Shown: piece after piece, positions 1 through 7,784 of the stretch
Numbering within the stretch: the stretch's first letter is position 1
How the letters are laid out: every line of letters starts with the position of its first letter
The notes under the pieces: model-generated
Databases searched by the model: none
Told to the model about the DNA's origin: nothing
Seen by the model: only the letters and a program-made list of their open reading frames with translations
Assembly: GCF_003130705.1 (NCBI RefSeq)
Contig: NZ_CP021354.1
Location: 310,001 to 374,000 of the forward strand
Direction: 5' to 3'
DNA length: 64,000 bases
From: Rhodococcus oxybenzonivorans
GTDB taxonomy: Bacteria; Actinomycetota; Actinomycetes; Mycobacteriales; Mycobacteriaceae
Made by a program: the position numbers and the translations under genes

Positions 1-54
1 GACCTTGTCGAGATCGCTCGCCGTCAGCGTCAGGATCGGATGGGGTGCGCTCAT
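1..54 (-). CDS. 5' end of a gene leaving the window (N-terminal 18 residues)
   Basis: Only the first 18 codons lie in the window, reading MSAPHPILTLTASDLDKV from an ATG at 54-52. The ATG overlaps the stop codon of the upstream dioxygenase gene as ATGA, so the two are translationally coupled and probably act together. The opening ILTLTASDL is reminiscent of ornithine-cyclodeaminase-type proteins, but 18 residues cannot support a family call. The start and coupling are solid; the function is unknown. Confidence 0.6.
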   Translation of the reverse strand, partial: MSAPHPILTLTASDLDKV

Positions 55-1097
55 CGGCTCGCGCTCCTGACGGAGTAGATCGGATGAACTCCCGACGGGT
101 CGACGACGTCCTCACCGTACCCGTCCTCGAAGTCCTCGGCGGGGGGTCGATGCCGGCCCGGGACCCGCACGTTGATGCGCTTGAGCCACCGGTCCGTGCC
201 GTCGTAGCGGGGTGTGAAGGGAACCCGCCCGTGCACTATGACGTCGTTGTCGATCATCAGCACCTCCCCGGCGTCGAGGGAGATCGTGCGGGCATGGCGT
301 GCGAGTTCGTCGGACAGTCGGGCGTAGGCGCGCCGATACCGTTCGGGAGCCGTGCCGAGTGGCGTGTAGGCCGGATCGTAACGCAGGCACAGCCCGTCCT
401 CACCGACCCAGAGTGTCGGCAGCGCAAGAGCATTGGCGCCGGGTACTGCCGTGGGCACGCCCGCCGCCGGGTTGGTCTCGTAGGAGGCGTCCGGAAGGAT
501 CGGCACCGTGGCGCTGGCGAGTTCGACGAACTCGGCAGGTTCGAGTTCCACTTCCCGGACCGAGGAGATGGTCGTGCCGATCCGGTCGTGATTACGCATC
601 CCGCCGAGCAGAAGGAAGTGGCACCGGCCCGGGTGGAATGCGTCCTCGGTGTGCGGTTCGAGCAGGACGGTACTGCTCGCCCCCGTCTGTTCCGTCTCGT
701 GTCCCGGAGACGGCACGATGTTGTTGACCAGGCGACCCTCCTGCTGGCCGGACCACCCGAAGGGGGCGCCGACGACATGCGCGAGCAGCAGCATCAGCAC
801 GTCCCACTCGGCCGTCCGGTGGGGGTCCACGTCGTTCCATCGCGCGGGGGTGGGACCGATTGCCCGATCGTCGATCTCGAACCCGGACAGCACCTGGAAT
901 CCGAGCCCGCGCGGCTCCATCGCGCACGCCTCGCGGACCTCGGCGGGCAGCGTTCTCGCGATGTCCGCTGCCTCACCGATCAGATCGGGATTGTCGACGG
1001 TGCCGTAAGCCGACACCACCGCCGCGAGAAGGTCTGCAGTGGCCGCCGCTCCGGCAACCGAGATGGCACGCGTGGTCAGTGTTGATGCTGTGGGCAT
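51..1097 (-). CDS. Fe(II)/2-oxoglutarate-dependent oxygenase, clavaminate synthase/VioC-like
   Basis: This 348-residue protein belongs to the TauD-like branch that holds asparagine and arginine 3-hydroxylases and clavaminate synthase. It carries the facial-triad motif H-T-E in LEPHTEDAFHP near residue 148, with the family-typical DAFHP after it. The distal His is in VIVHGRVPF near residue 300, followed by an Arg-rich RYDGTDRWLKRINV segment for 2-oxoglutarate binding. Family knowledge suggests it hydroxylates a free or carrier-bound amino acid, often for a peptide natural product or siderophore. It shares an ATGA overlap with the next gene downstream. A sequence resembling an iron box lies about 100 bp upstream. 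The substrate cannot be read from the sequence. Confidence 0.85.
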   Translation of the reverse strand: MPTASTLTTRAISVAGAAATADLLAAVVSAYGTVDNPDLIGEAADIARTLPAEVREACAMEPRGLGFQVLSGFEIDDRAIGPTPARWNDVDPHRTAEWDVLMLLLAHVVGAPFGWSGQQEGRLVNNIVPSPGHETEQTGASSTVLLEPHTEDAFHPGRCHFLLLGGMRNHDRIGTTISSVREVELEPAEFVELASATVPILPDASYETNPAAGVPTAVPGANALALPTLWVGEDGLCLRYDPAYTPLGTAPERYRRAYARLSDELARHARTISLDAGEVLMIDNDVIVHGRVPFTPRYDGTDRWLKRINVRVPGRHRPPAEDFEDGYGEDVVDPSGVHPIYSVRSASR

Positions 1098-1198
1098 GGA
1101 GTATCCAACTTTCGGTCAGACGATCGAGAACCGTCGTTGCTGAGAAGAAAGTGTTGTGTGAGTGCGAGATTCGAAAAGGCTCACGGCCGGAATCAGTG

Positions 1199-1217
1199 TA
1201 TGGGAAGGCTAACCTCA
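1199..1217. promoter_or_regulatory. Candidate iron box (DtxR/IdeR-type) upstream of the dioxygenase
   Basis: The 19 bp here contain AGGCTAACCT and match the actinobacterial iron-box consensus, as I recall it (TTAGGTTAGGCTAACCTAA), at 14 of 19 positions. The site lies in the 229-bp gap before the dioxygenase gene, about 100 bp from its start. One half is strong and the other weak. Nothing else gene-like was seen between 1098 and 1326. Confidence 0.4.
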
Positions 1218-1326
1218 TTTTAGGCCAACCGAAACCTTCTGTGCGACAGATCACACTACTGGACGGATTAGCGTATTCCTATGTGGCAGTGTGCTTTAAC
1301 GATTGATTACCTTCGGATTCGACGGG

Positions 1327-2742
1327 TCAGCGCAGCCGGTCGGCCGCGGCGTATGAACCGGATTCGACTACCCGTCCGTCGTCGATCACGAGTACGTCCC
1401 GACAGTATCGGGCCGCGAGTTCCAGATCGTGAGTGATCACAATCAAGCTCGTATGTCGCTCGTGCATCGTCCCGCGAAGCACATCCATAACGGACTGCGC
1501 GGTAGCGGCATCGAGCGCCGATGTCACCTCGTCGCAGATCAGGACGTCGGGTTCTGCAGCCAGTGCGCGCGCGATCGAAATGCGTTGGCGCTGACCGCCG
1601 GAAAGTTCGGAAGGGTAACGAGCGGCGAATGCCCCGGTGAGCCCCACGGTGGCGAGCAGCGCGGTGACCGTGCTGTCGAGGTGGGCCCTCCCGCGGACAC
1701 CCCGACGCCGCAGGGGGCGGGCGAGGGTATGTCCCACGGTGTGAGCGGGATTGAGTGTCGACAGCGGGTTCTGCGGGATGAGCTGTATCCGGCCGCGCAG
1801 CGACCGTGGCCGGCGGGCGATCGGAAGTCGGAGCGGTGCCTCGTGAAGCCGCATCGTTCCGGTCGCGGCCGATTCGAGGCCGGCGAGCACCCGCGCCAAA
1901 GTCGTTTTCCCGGCTCCTGATTCGCCGAGAACTGCGGTCGCCTCACCCGGGTGGACCGAGAGATCCACACCCGCCAGAACAGCTCTACCGCCACGGACGA
2001 GACCGAGGCCGGATGCGGACAGCACGGCGGAACCGCGTGGAGTCTCTGCCGTCGTGGCAGTGGTGTGCACCCTGGTGGTGACGGGGACGCCCAGGTGCAC
2101 GGTGTGATCCGCGAGTTCGTGCAAGATCGTGGTGTCGTGACCGGACACCGCGACTGCGACACCGGTGTCGGCGAGACGGCGCAGGACGTCGGCGACTTCG
2201 CGCCGCACACGCCCGTCCAATCCGGCGAACGGTTCGTCGACAAGGAGTACGTCGACACCTCGTATCAGGGCCCGTGCGAGCGCCACCCGCCGCTGCTGGC
2301 CGCCCGAGAGGGCGCCCGGACGGCGATGCAGAACCGAGGCGGGTAACTGCACACGCTCCAGGACGCGGGCCGGTTTGTCGGGGTCGCGGGTGGCGGCGAC
2401 TTCGCGGAGCAGCGCGCCTACTCGCATGGTGGGGTTCAGGGCCGATCCGGGATCCTGTCCCACGAAAGCCAGGTGTGCCCGGCGGAGTCGGCGCAGGGGT
2501 TCGGGCTCCATCGTCAGTACGTCGTGCCCCAGTACTCGGAGGCTGCCGGACTCGCGGCGGGCTCCGGCCGGAAGGTATCCGACGATTGCCTGCAGGAGTG
2601 TTGTTTTCCCCGATCCGGATTCACCGGTGATTGCGGTGACCGTGCCGGGGCGCAGGGTGATCGACCCGCCCTGCAAGAGCGGCGCCGCCGTGCCGGCGGC
2701 GGTGATGGTCAGGTGTTCGGCGACCACTGCCGGATCCGTCAT
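1327..2742 (-). CDS. ABC importer ATPase, two fused ATP-binding domains (dipeptide/nickel type)
   Basis: This 471-residue protein is a tandem fusion of DppD-like and DppF-like ATPases. Domain 1 has Walker A GESGSGKTT, signature LSGGQQRR and Walker B VLLVDEP. Domain 2 has GESGAGKTT, LSGGQRQR and VLICDE. It energises the importer encoded just upstream. The start chosen (MTDPAVV, ATG at 2742) overlaps the stop of the permease gene as ATGA; longer in-frame versions upstream would only read through the permease gene. The second domain has V instead of P after the Walker B DE. It is the last gene of a four-gene operon. The same window has a second importer with unfused ATPases at 11380-13411. Confidence 0.92.
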   Translation of the reverse strand: MTDPAVVAEHLTITAAGTAAPLLQGGSITLRPGTVTAITGESGSGKTTLLQAIVGYLPAGARRESGSLRVLGHDVLTMEPEPLRRLRRAHLAFVGQDPGSALNPTMRVGALLREVAATRDPDKPARVLERVQLPASVLHRRPGALSGGQQRRVALARALIRGVDVLLVDEPFAGLDGRVRREVADVLRRLADTGVAVAVSGHDTTILHELADHTVHLGVPVTTRVHTTATTAETPRGSAVLSASGLGLVRGGRAVLAGVDLSVHPGEATAVLGESGAGKTTLARVLAGLESAATGTMRLHEAPLRLPIARRPRSLRGRIQLIPQNPLSTLNPAHTVGHTLARPLRRRGVRGRAHLDSTVTALLATVGLTGAFAARYPSELSGGQRQRISIARALAAEPDVLICDEVTSALDAATAQSVMDVLRGTMHERHTSLIVITHDLELAARYCRDVLVIDDGRVVESGSYAAADRLR

Positions 2743-3545
2743 ACCTGCACCCCCTGCCGGCCGGTCCGGGCGGCGGCGATGGCGAGATTGACGCTGACCG
2801 CGAGCAGCCCGATCGCGAGGCTGGGTGCGAGAACCGACCACGGGTTGAGCAGGGCCCCGGAGCTGTTCTCCCGCACCATCAGAGCCCAGTTGGAATCCCC
2901 GAGCGCCGTCGGCAACTGGAGGAACGCGGCAGTACTCACGAGGTACATCGCCTCCACGAAGCGGAGGCCGAGCTGGGTGGTCACCGTGATACGCAGGTTC
3001 GGGAGTACCTCGCGGAAGACGAGATACGCAAGGCGCTCGCCACTCGCGGCGGCGACTTCGATGTATCCCGATGCGGCGACACCACTGGCGGCGGCGGCGA
3101 AAACCCGCGCGGTGTAGGGCGTACCGACGACCACTGCGATCAGGACCAGGCCGGCGGCGCCCGAGCTCGGCCACGACAGCATCACGAGCAGGATCGCGAG
3201 GATCGGCGGAAGCAGCATCAGGGCGTCGGTGGACCGTTCGATGATTGCGCCGACCCGGGGCCGCAGAGCCGCAACGGTACCGATGACGGCCGCCAGCGCC
3301 GTGACGAGGACGGCGATCACCGCGGCGAGCACGAGCAGTCCCCACCCCCCGACGAGGAGGTGCGTCAAGACGTCCTGGCCGAGGTGATCAGTGCCCAATG
3401 GCGCCGCCGTAGACGGCTCGGCGTAGGGAATGTCGACACCGGCGTCCACCGCGTGCGGTGCGAGGAAGGGGCCGAGTACCGCCAGCGCGATGACGGCGGC
3501 AGCGGGCAGCGCGAGCAGCGCAGGACGCATCCAGGGCCGGCTCAT
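2739..3545 (-). CDS. ABC importer permease, DppC family
   Basis: This 268-residue inner-membrane permease has about six hydrophobic segments. It also has the family signature stretch near GTDHLGQDV and the EAA-like cytoplasmic loop around ASGYIEVAAASGERLAYLVFREVLPN. It pairs with the DppB-type permease encoded immediately upstream. The start MSRPWMRP at 3545 overlaps the previous stop (ATGA); an ATG 21 bases earlier is possible but would lie inside the preceding gene. The transported substrate is unknown; the dipeptide/nickel family also carries opines, metallophores and oligosaccharides. Confidence 0.9.
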   Translation of the reverse strand: MSRPWMRPALLALPAAAVIALAVLGPFLAPHAVDAGVDIPYAEPSTAAPLGTDHLGQDVLTHLLVGGWGLLVLAAVIAVLVTALAAVIGTVAALRPRVGAIIERSTDALMLLPPILAILLVMLSWPSSGAAGLVLIAVVVGTPYTARVFAAAASGVAASGYIEVAAASGERLAYLVFREVLPNLRITVTTQLGLRFVEAMYLVSTAAFLQLPTALGDSNWALMVRENSSGALLNPWSVLAPSLAIGLLAVSVNLAIAAARTGRQGVQV

Positions 3546-4546
3546 GCGCGCCCCCGGACCGACCACGCGCGCAACAGGTCCGCGGCCAGCAGTACACAGG
3601 TGATTGCGGCACCGGTCAGTGCGACCACCGAGGCGACCAGTGCCGCGTCACGGTCGGCGACCGAACCGGACAGGACGGAGCCGATGCCGGGATAGTTGAA
3701 GATCGTTTCGACGACCAGCGCGCCCCCGAGCAGCATTCCGACGGAGGTGGCCAGGGAGGTGGCGATGGTCGGAAGCGCGATCGGCAGGATATGGCGTAGC
3801 AGTACGTGCCGGTGGGGCAGGCCGTCGAGGACGGCGGCGAGCACGTGTGGCGCCTGCGCGGCCTCGTGCAGGGCTGCACGCGTCACCCGAATGTTCCACC
3901 CGGACTGAGGGATTGCCAGTGCGATGACGGGCAGCACCAGCATGGAGGAGTCCAGGGGGCCGCCTGCCGAATCGGTGATCGTCACGGCCGGAAACCAGCC
4001 GGTTCCCAGCGAGAAGGCAAGGACGAGCAGGGTGGCGATGACGAATTCGGGAACCGCGATCACCATCGTGGTGGCCGGTGACAGGACGCGGGCGCCGGCA
4101 CTGCGCGGGCGCAACGCCCACAGAGCACCACCGAGCAGCGCCGCCATGGTGGTCAGGGCCAGTGCGAGCCCCCCGAGCAGCAACGTGCTCGGGAATGTGG
4201 ACGCGAGTATCTCGGTGATCGGGGTGCCACGCACCGTGGTTCCGAGGTCACCCGTGAGCAGCCCCTTGAACCAGATCAGGAATCGCACCGGCAGTGCCCG
4301 GTCGAGTCCCAGCGACTGCTCGGCAGCCGAGATCTGTTCCTCGGTGGCATCACGGCCGAGGGCTGCGCGCGCCGCGCTTCCCGGGAGGAGATCGATGGCG
4401 ACGAACACGAGGACCAGGACGAGTACCAGGATCGACACCCGTTGGGCGAGCACCACCGAGACCCGCGTCCCGAAGGTGGTGAACCGACGGGCGTCGGCCG
4501 CCACGACTGTGGCGGCCGACGTGGCCGTGGTGGTGGACTCGCTCAA
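3542..4546 (-). CDS. ABC importer permease, DppB family
   Basis: The reading frame is open from 4651, but the upstream part lies inside the binding-protein gene. The best start is TTG at 4546, which overlaps the previous stop as TTGA and gives MSESTTTATS and 334 residues, a normal DppB length. The protein has a first membrane helix near residue 35, a periplasmic segment with DLGTTVRGTPITE typical of DppB proteins, and the EAA loop LHEAAQAPHVLAAVLDGLPH. The C-terminal VETIFNYPGIGSVL motif is diagnostic of the family. It forms the channel with the DppC-type subunit. Confidence 0.88.
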   Translation of the reverse strand: MSESTTTATSAATVVAADARRFTTFGTRVSVVLAQRVSILVLVLVLVFVAIDLLPGSAARAALGRDATEEQISAAEQSLGLDRALPVRFLIWFKGLLTGDLGTTVRGTPITEILASTFPSTLLLGGLALALTTMAALLGGALWALRPRSAGARVLSPATTMVIAVPEFVIATLLVLAFSLGTGWFPAVTITDSAGGPLDSSMLVLPVIALAIPQSGWNIRVTRAALHEAAQAPHVLAAVLDGLPHRHVLLRHILPIALPTIATSLATSVGMLLGGALVVETIFNYPGIGSVLSGSVADRDAALVASVVALTGAAITCVLLAADLLRAWSVRGRA

Positions 4547-6069
4547 CTCGACAGCCAGGTCTTTTCCAGTTGTACGCGTCCGTATCCGCCGAGTTGGGGC
4601 AGGCCCTGCACCTTCGAGGAGGCGACGTCGACTCCGTCGGCCATGCCCCACACCAGGTAACCGCCTCGTGCGTATTCGATCTCCTGCAGAGTGCGACTCG
4701 CCTTGGCGTAGGTGTCGTCGTCAGGAGCCGCCAGCGCCTCGAGGTAGGCGGCGTCGAACTCGGGATCGCGGAACCCGGATTCGTTCCACTTGGTGCCCGA
4801 ATACATCACCTTGCTGGCGAAGAAGATGACGGAGTCGTTGGTGCCCCAGTTCGCCGTGTACAGCGGAGCCTTCAGCCAGGTTTCGTCGTAGAACACGTTG
4901 GCATCCTGCGTGACCACGTCGATCGTCACACCGATGTCCCGGGCCTGGGTGGAGAACAGCTTGGCGGAGTCGACCTCGCCTGCCGCTTCCTCCTTGGTGA
5001 AGAGGGTGTACGTCTGGCCGGTATCGAAGCCGGCCTCGCGGAGCAGCTGCTTCGCCTTCTCGATATCGCGGCTGCGCTGTTTCAGCGACCAGTCGTAGGT
5101 GGGATCGCCGGTGCCCAGCACGTCGTTGGCGACGGTGCCGTACCCGGACGTCACCTGCTTGACCATGGCGTCCCTGTCCACGGCGAGTCGAAGTGCCTCA
5201 CGCACCCGGGGATCGGCGAACGGACCGTCGGACGTGCGCATGACGATGGGGATCACGACGTCGTTGGGACGGCGCACCACCGTGAGGTTGTCGCGCCCGT
5301 CGGCGGTGCGGCCCGCCACGGCTCCGACGTTGGAAGCGAGGTCGATCTGCTGAGCAATCACCGCGTTGGCCATCGCCGTGGTGCTGTCGAAGCGCGTCAC
5401 CTCGATGGCCTCGAGGAGCGGGGTGCCGCCGTGCCAGTTCTCGTTGCGCACCAGGCGCGCGTTCCCGTCGCGGTACGACTCCAGCTTGAACGGTCCCGTA
5501 CCCACCGGCGTGGTGAAGTCAGTGGTGTCCTTCTTCACGACGAACGTCATCAACCGCAGCAGGAGGGGAAGCTCGCGGTTCGGTGCGGCGGTGGTGATCA
5601 CGACGGCCGAGGGGCCGTCGGAGACGATGTCCTCCACGGAAGCAACAGGAACCTTGGTCTCGCCGGCGATTTCTCGCAGGCGCCGCAGCGACCACACCGC
5701 GTCCTCGGAGGTCACCGGTGTTCCGTCGTGGAACGTCGCGCCCTCGGCGAGCGTGAACTTCCACTTGCGGAGATCCTCGAGCTGAGTCCATTCGGACGCC
5801 AGGCGCGGTGCCACGTTGGGGTTTTCGCCGGGGACGGTGAGTGCGTCGTATACCAGCGAGGTGATCAAGAAGTCGCTGTCATTGCTCAGCGTCTGATGGG
5901 GGTCGCGTTCGATCTTCGACGGCTGTCCCAGTGCGCCGACCCGCAACGTGCCACCCGAACTGGGATTTCCGGATCCATCCGAAGACTCGGAGGAACTACA
6001 GGCAGCAAGGGCGATCAACGCCGTCGTGCCGAGTCCGGCAGAGATGAATTGCCGACGGGAGAAAGTCAC
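4543..6069 (-). CDS. Extracellular solute-binding lipoprotein, family 5 (DppA/OppA-like)
   Basis: This 508-residue protein is the first gene of the operon. Its N-terminus MTFSRRQFISAGLG looks like a twin-arginine signal, and the lipobox LAAC places the lipid-modified Cys at residue 24. A Ser/Gly linker follows. The mature part shows family-5 features such as EWTQLEDLRKWKFTLAEGATFHDGTPVTSEDAVWSL written across residues 90-125. The protein captures the substrate outside the membrane and hands it to the permeases. Possible ligands are peptides, opines or metallophores; a nearby iron-box-like sequence makes a metal-related ligand worth testing. Confidence 0.9.
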   Translation of the reverse strand: MTFSRRQFISAGLGTTALIALAACSSSESSDGSGNPSSGGTLRVGALGQPSKIERDPHQTLSNDSDFLITSLVYDALTVPGENPNVAPRLASEWTQLEDLRKWKFTLAEGATFHDGTPVTSEDAVWSLRRLREIAGETKVPVASVEDIVSDGPSAVVITTAAPNRELPLLLRLMTFVVKKDTTDFTTPVGTGPFKLESYRDGNARLVRNENWHGGTPLLEAIEVTRFDSTTAMANAVIAQQIDLASNVGAVAGRTADGRDNLTVVRRPNDVVIPIVMRTSDGPFADPRVREALRLAVDRDAMVKQVTSGYGTVANDVLGTGDPTYDWSLKQRSRDIEKAKQLLREAGFDTGQTYTLFTKEEAAGEVDSAKLFSTQARDIGVTIDVVTQDANVFYDETWLKAPLYTANWGTNDSVIFFASKVMYSGTKWNESGFRDPEFDAAYLEALAAPDDDTYAKASRTLQEIEYARGGYLVWGMADGVDVASSKVQGLPQLGGYGRVQLEKTWLSS

Positions 6070-6409
6070 GTGTGCACACCTTCGAGTTCAACGAACACCA
6101 ACAAAGCATGGAATGCATAACCTAACTTGTCGGTGCCTGTAAACAGGACGGTGTTTCCGGCGGGATGCGCCGCCGGGATCTCGCATGGGTGCAGTCGCGA
6201 CTGTTTCGGGTGCGCCCCCCAGTCCGTCGACGCAACGCGATGCCTGGCTGAGCGGGAAAAATCCCGAACGGCGTTCAAGTCGCGTACGAAAACTGGACGA
6301 GTGACAAGTTATGTCGGCCCGGACATCGACTGTGAGGGAACTCACAGCCCTCGACTTCGGTCGGCGGAAACCGAGACTTCGGCATTCCGTAAACCCGGTA
6401 GCCGGTGAC
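6070..6409. other. Intergenic region, 340 bp
   Basis: This is the promoter region of the ABC operon reading left. The dehydrogenase gene at 6410 also reads left and ends here. Apart from the iron-box-like site at 6107-6125, I see no reading frame with a credible protein and no strong hairpin terminator. Confidence 0.6.
6107..6125. promoter_or_regulatory. Candidate iron box upstream of the ABC operon
   Basis: On the minus strand the sequence begins TTAGGTTA, a perfect half-site of the recalled DtxR/IdeR consensus, and matches 12 of 19 positions overall. It lies about 40 bp upstream of the binding-protein start, where a repressor would block transcription. The second half is poor, so this is tentative. 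Confidence 0.35.
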
Positions 6410-7420
6410 TCAGCGGGCGAGTACCTTCGGCTGCACCACCGGGGTGGTCAGTGTGCCCGAGGTGAGGAAGTCGTCGAGGTTGCGCAACGTGAGCGCCTCC
6501 ATGGCGGCTCGGGTTTCGACGGTGCCGCTCCCGACGTGGGGAAGGAGGACGACGGTGTCGAGGGCCAGCAGCGCCTCGGGAGTGTGCGGCTCGTCGGTGA
6601 ATACGTCGAGACCCGCCCCCGCCAGGCGTCGTTCGGTGAGCAACTCGACGAGTGCCTCTTCGTCCACGACCGTGCCGCGGGCAACGTTGATCAGATAGCC
6701 GTCGGGACCGAGCGCCTCGAGCGCGGCGCGGTCGACGAGCTTCTCGGTGCCCCGACCTCCGGCCGCTGCCACCACCAGTACATCGACTCCCGCGGCGAGT
6801 TTCACAACCGAATCGACATACGTGTACGCAGAGCCGGGCACCTCGTGCCGGTTGTGGTACGAGATCGAGCAACCGAATCCTTCGAGTCGGGTGGCGATCG
6901 CCGAGCCGATTCTCCCCAGCCCCACGATGCCGACGCGGGTGCCGCTCACCTTGCGGGTCAAAGGGAAGTTGCCGTCCACGGGCCACCGCCCCGCTCGCAC
7001 GTAGCGGTCAGCGGCCGAGAACCCTCGAAGGGTGTCGATCAGCAGTCCGACGGCGGTGTCGGCAACGCAGTCGGTGAGCACGTCCGGAGTGTTGCTCACG
7101 CCGATGCCGCGTTCCTCGGCGAGCGCGACATCTGTTGTGTCGTAACCGACTCCGAAGTGTACGATCGCCCCGAGGCGGGGGAGGGCGGTCATCAACGTCG
7201 CATCGACTCCGGTCCGGCCGGATGTGACCACCGCAGTGACGGACTCGGCGTGCTCGCGCAGGAAATTCGACCGCCCGTCGCCCATGGGCAGGTCGAGTGC
7301 GTTGTACCGCTCCGTGAGCGTCGCCGCGAGGGAGGGCTTCAGCGGTCCGACCATCAGCACTCCGCCGAGGTGAACATCCTGCGCCGCAATCGAATTCGGA
7401 GAAGTCTCTGCCGTCGCCAT
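6410..7420 (-). CDS. D-isomer-specific 2-hydroxyacid dehydrogenase (glyoxylate/hydroxypyruvate reductase-like)
   Basis: This 336-residue NAD(P)-dependent oxidoreductase reduces 2-oxo acids to D-2-hydroxy acids or the reverse. The Rossmann motif VGLGRIGSA lies near residue 155. The catalytic Arg is in NVARGTVVDEEAL, the Glu in the DEP segment and the His in LLPHVGSG. The chosen start MATAETSPN at 7420 has a strong GAGGAGGA ribosome site 7-8 bases upstream; the longer frame to 7588 lacks one. It is divergent from the importer operon at 7785 and shares a 9-bp motif in its promoter with the glucarate dehydratase gene. It probably handles a hydroxypyruvate- or tartronate-like intermediate, but the substrate is inferred. 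Confidence 0.88.
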   Translation of the reverse strand: MATAETSPNSIAAQDVHLGGVLMVGPLKPSLAATLTERYNALDLPMGDGRSNFLREHAESVTAVVTSGRTGVDATLMTALPRLGAIVHFGVGYDTTDVALAEERGIGVSNTPDVLTDCVADTAVGLLIDTLRGFSAADRYVRAGRWPVDGNFPLTRKVSGTRVGIVGLGRIGSAIATRLEGFGCSISYHNRHEVPGSAYTYVDSVVKLAAGVDVLVVAAAGGRGTEKLVDRAALEALGPDGYLINVARGTVVDEEALVELLTERRLAGAGLDVFTDEPHTPEALLALDTVVLLPHVGSGTVETRAAMEALTLRNLDDFLTSGTLTTPVVQPKVLAR

Positions 7421-7784
7421 TCGGTCCTCCTCGCACGAGGTGGAGCGAGTCTCCACGCATCGGGATACTCGAACGTTAAGCCGGGTCCCAATGCCTGTCC
7501 AACACGTAAATAACATGGACCGATACCGAAACGGCATGATTGACGGCCTCTCTGGCGACGGTAAGGGGGAGCGCCACCGGATATCCACCGGTCACGGGCC
7601 TGCCCGGGGGTGATCGCAGTCTCCTCGGCGGACGTCGTGTGACGGGGCTCACCTGGCCTTTTGGCGCGGCAACCTCGACTTACCGCTGTTGACGCTGTTC
7701 CGGGCCGCTTCTAGCGTGTGTCTACCGTCACAGACGGGCCCTCTTCATTCGCGGACAGTCGCGACACATCCTACGGAGGACACC
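7421..7784. other. Divergent promoter region, 364 bp
   Basis: This region separates the dehydrogenase gene (leftward) from the second importer operon (rightward). It holds the TGTCCAACA site at 7496-7504 and the ribosome site TACGGAGGA just before 7785. No other gene or strong inverted repeat was seen. Confidence 0.55.
7496..7504. promoter_or_regulatory. Candidate GntR-family operator TGTCCAACA
   Basis: On the minus strand this reads TGTTGGACA, fitting the GntR/FadR-type pattern GT-N3-AC. The identical 9-mer occurs at 13476-13484 before glucarate dehydratase. It lies 76-84 bp upstream of the dehydrogenase start. Confidence 0.35.

Noticed and set aside
1..54. Calling the cut-off gene an ornithine cyclodeaminase
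   Set aside because: Eighteen residues are too few; only the start and the overlap are safe.
2743..3345. N-terminal extension of the fused ATPase
   Set aside because: The extension is a frame-shifted reading of the permease gene; the ATGA overlap fixes the start at 2742.
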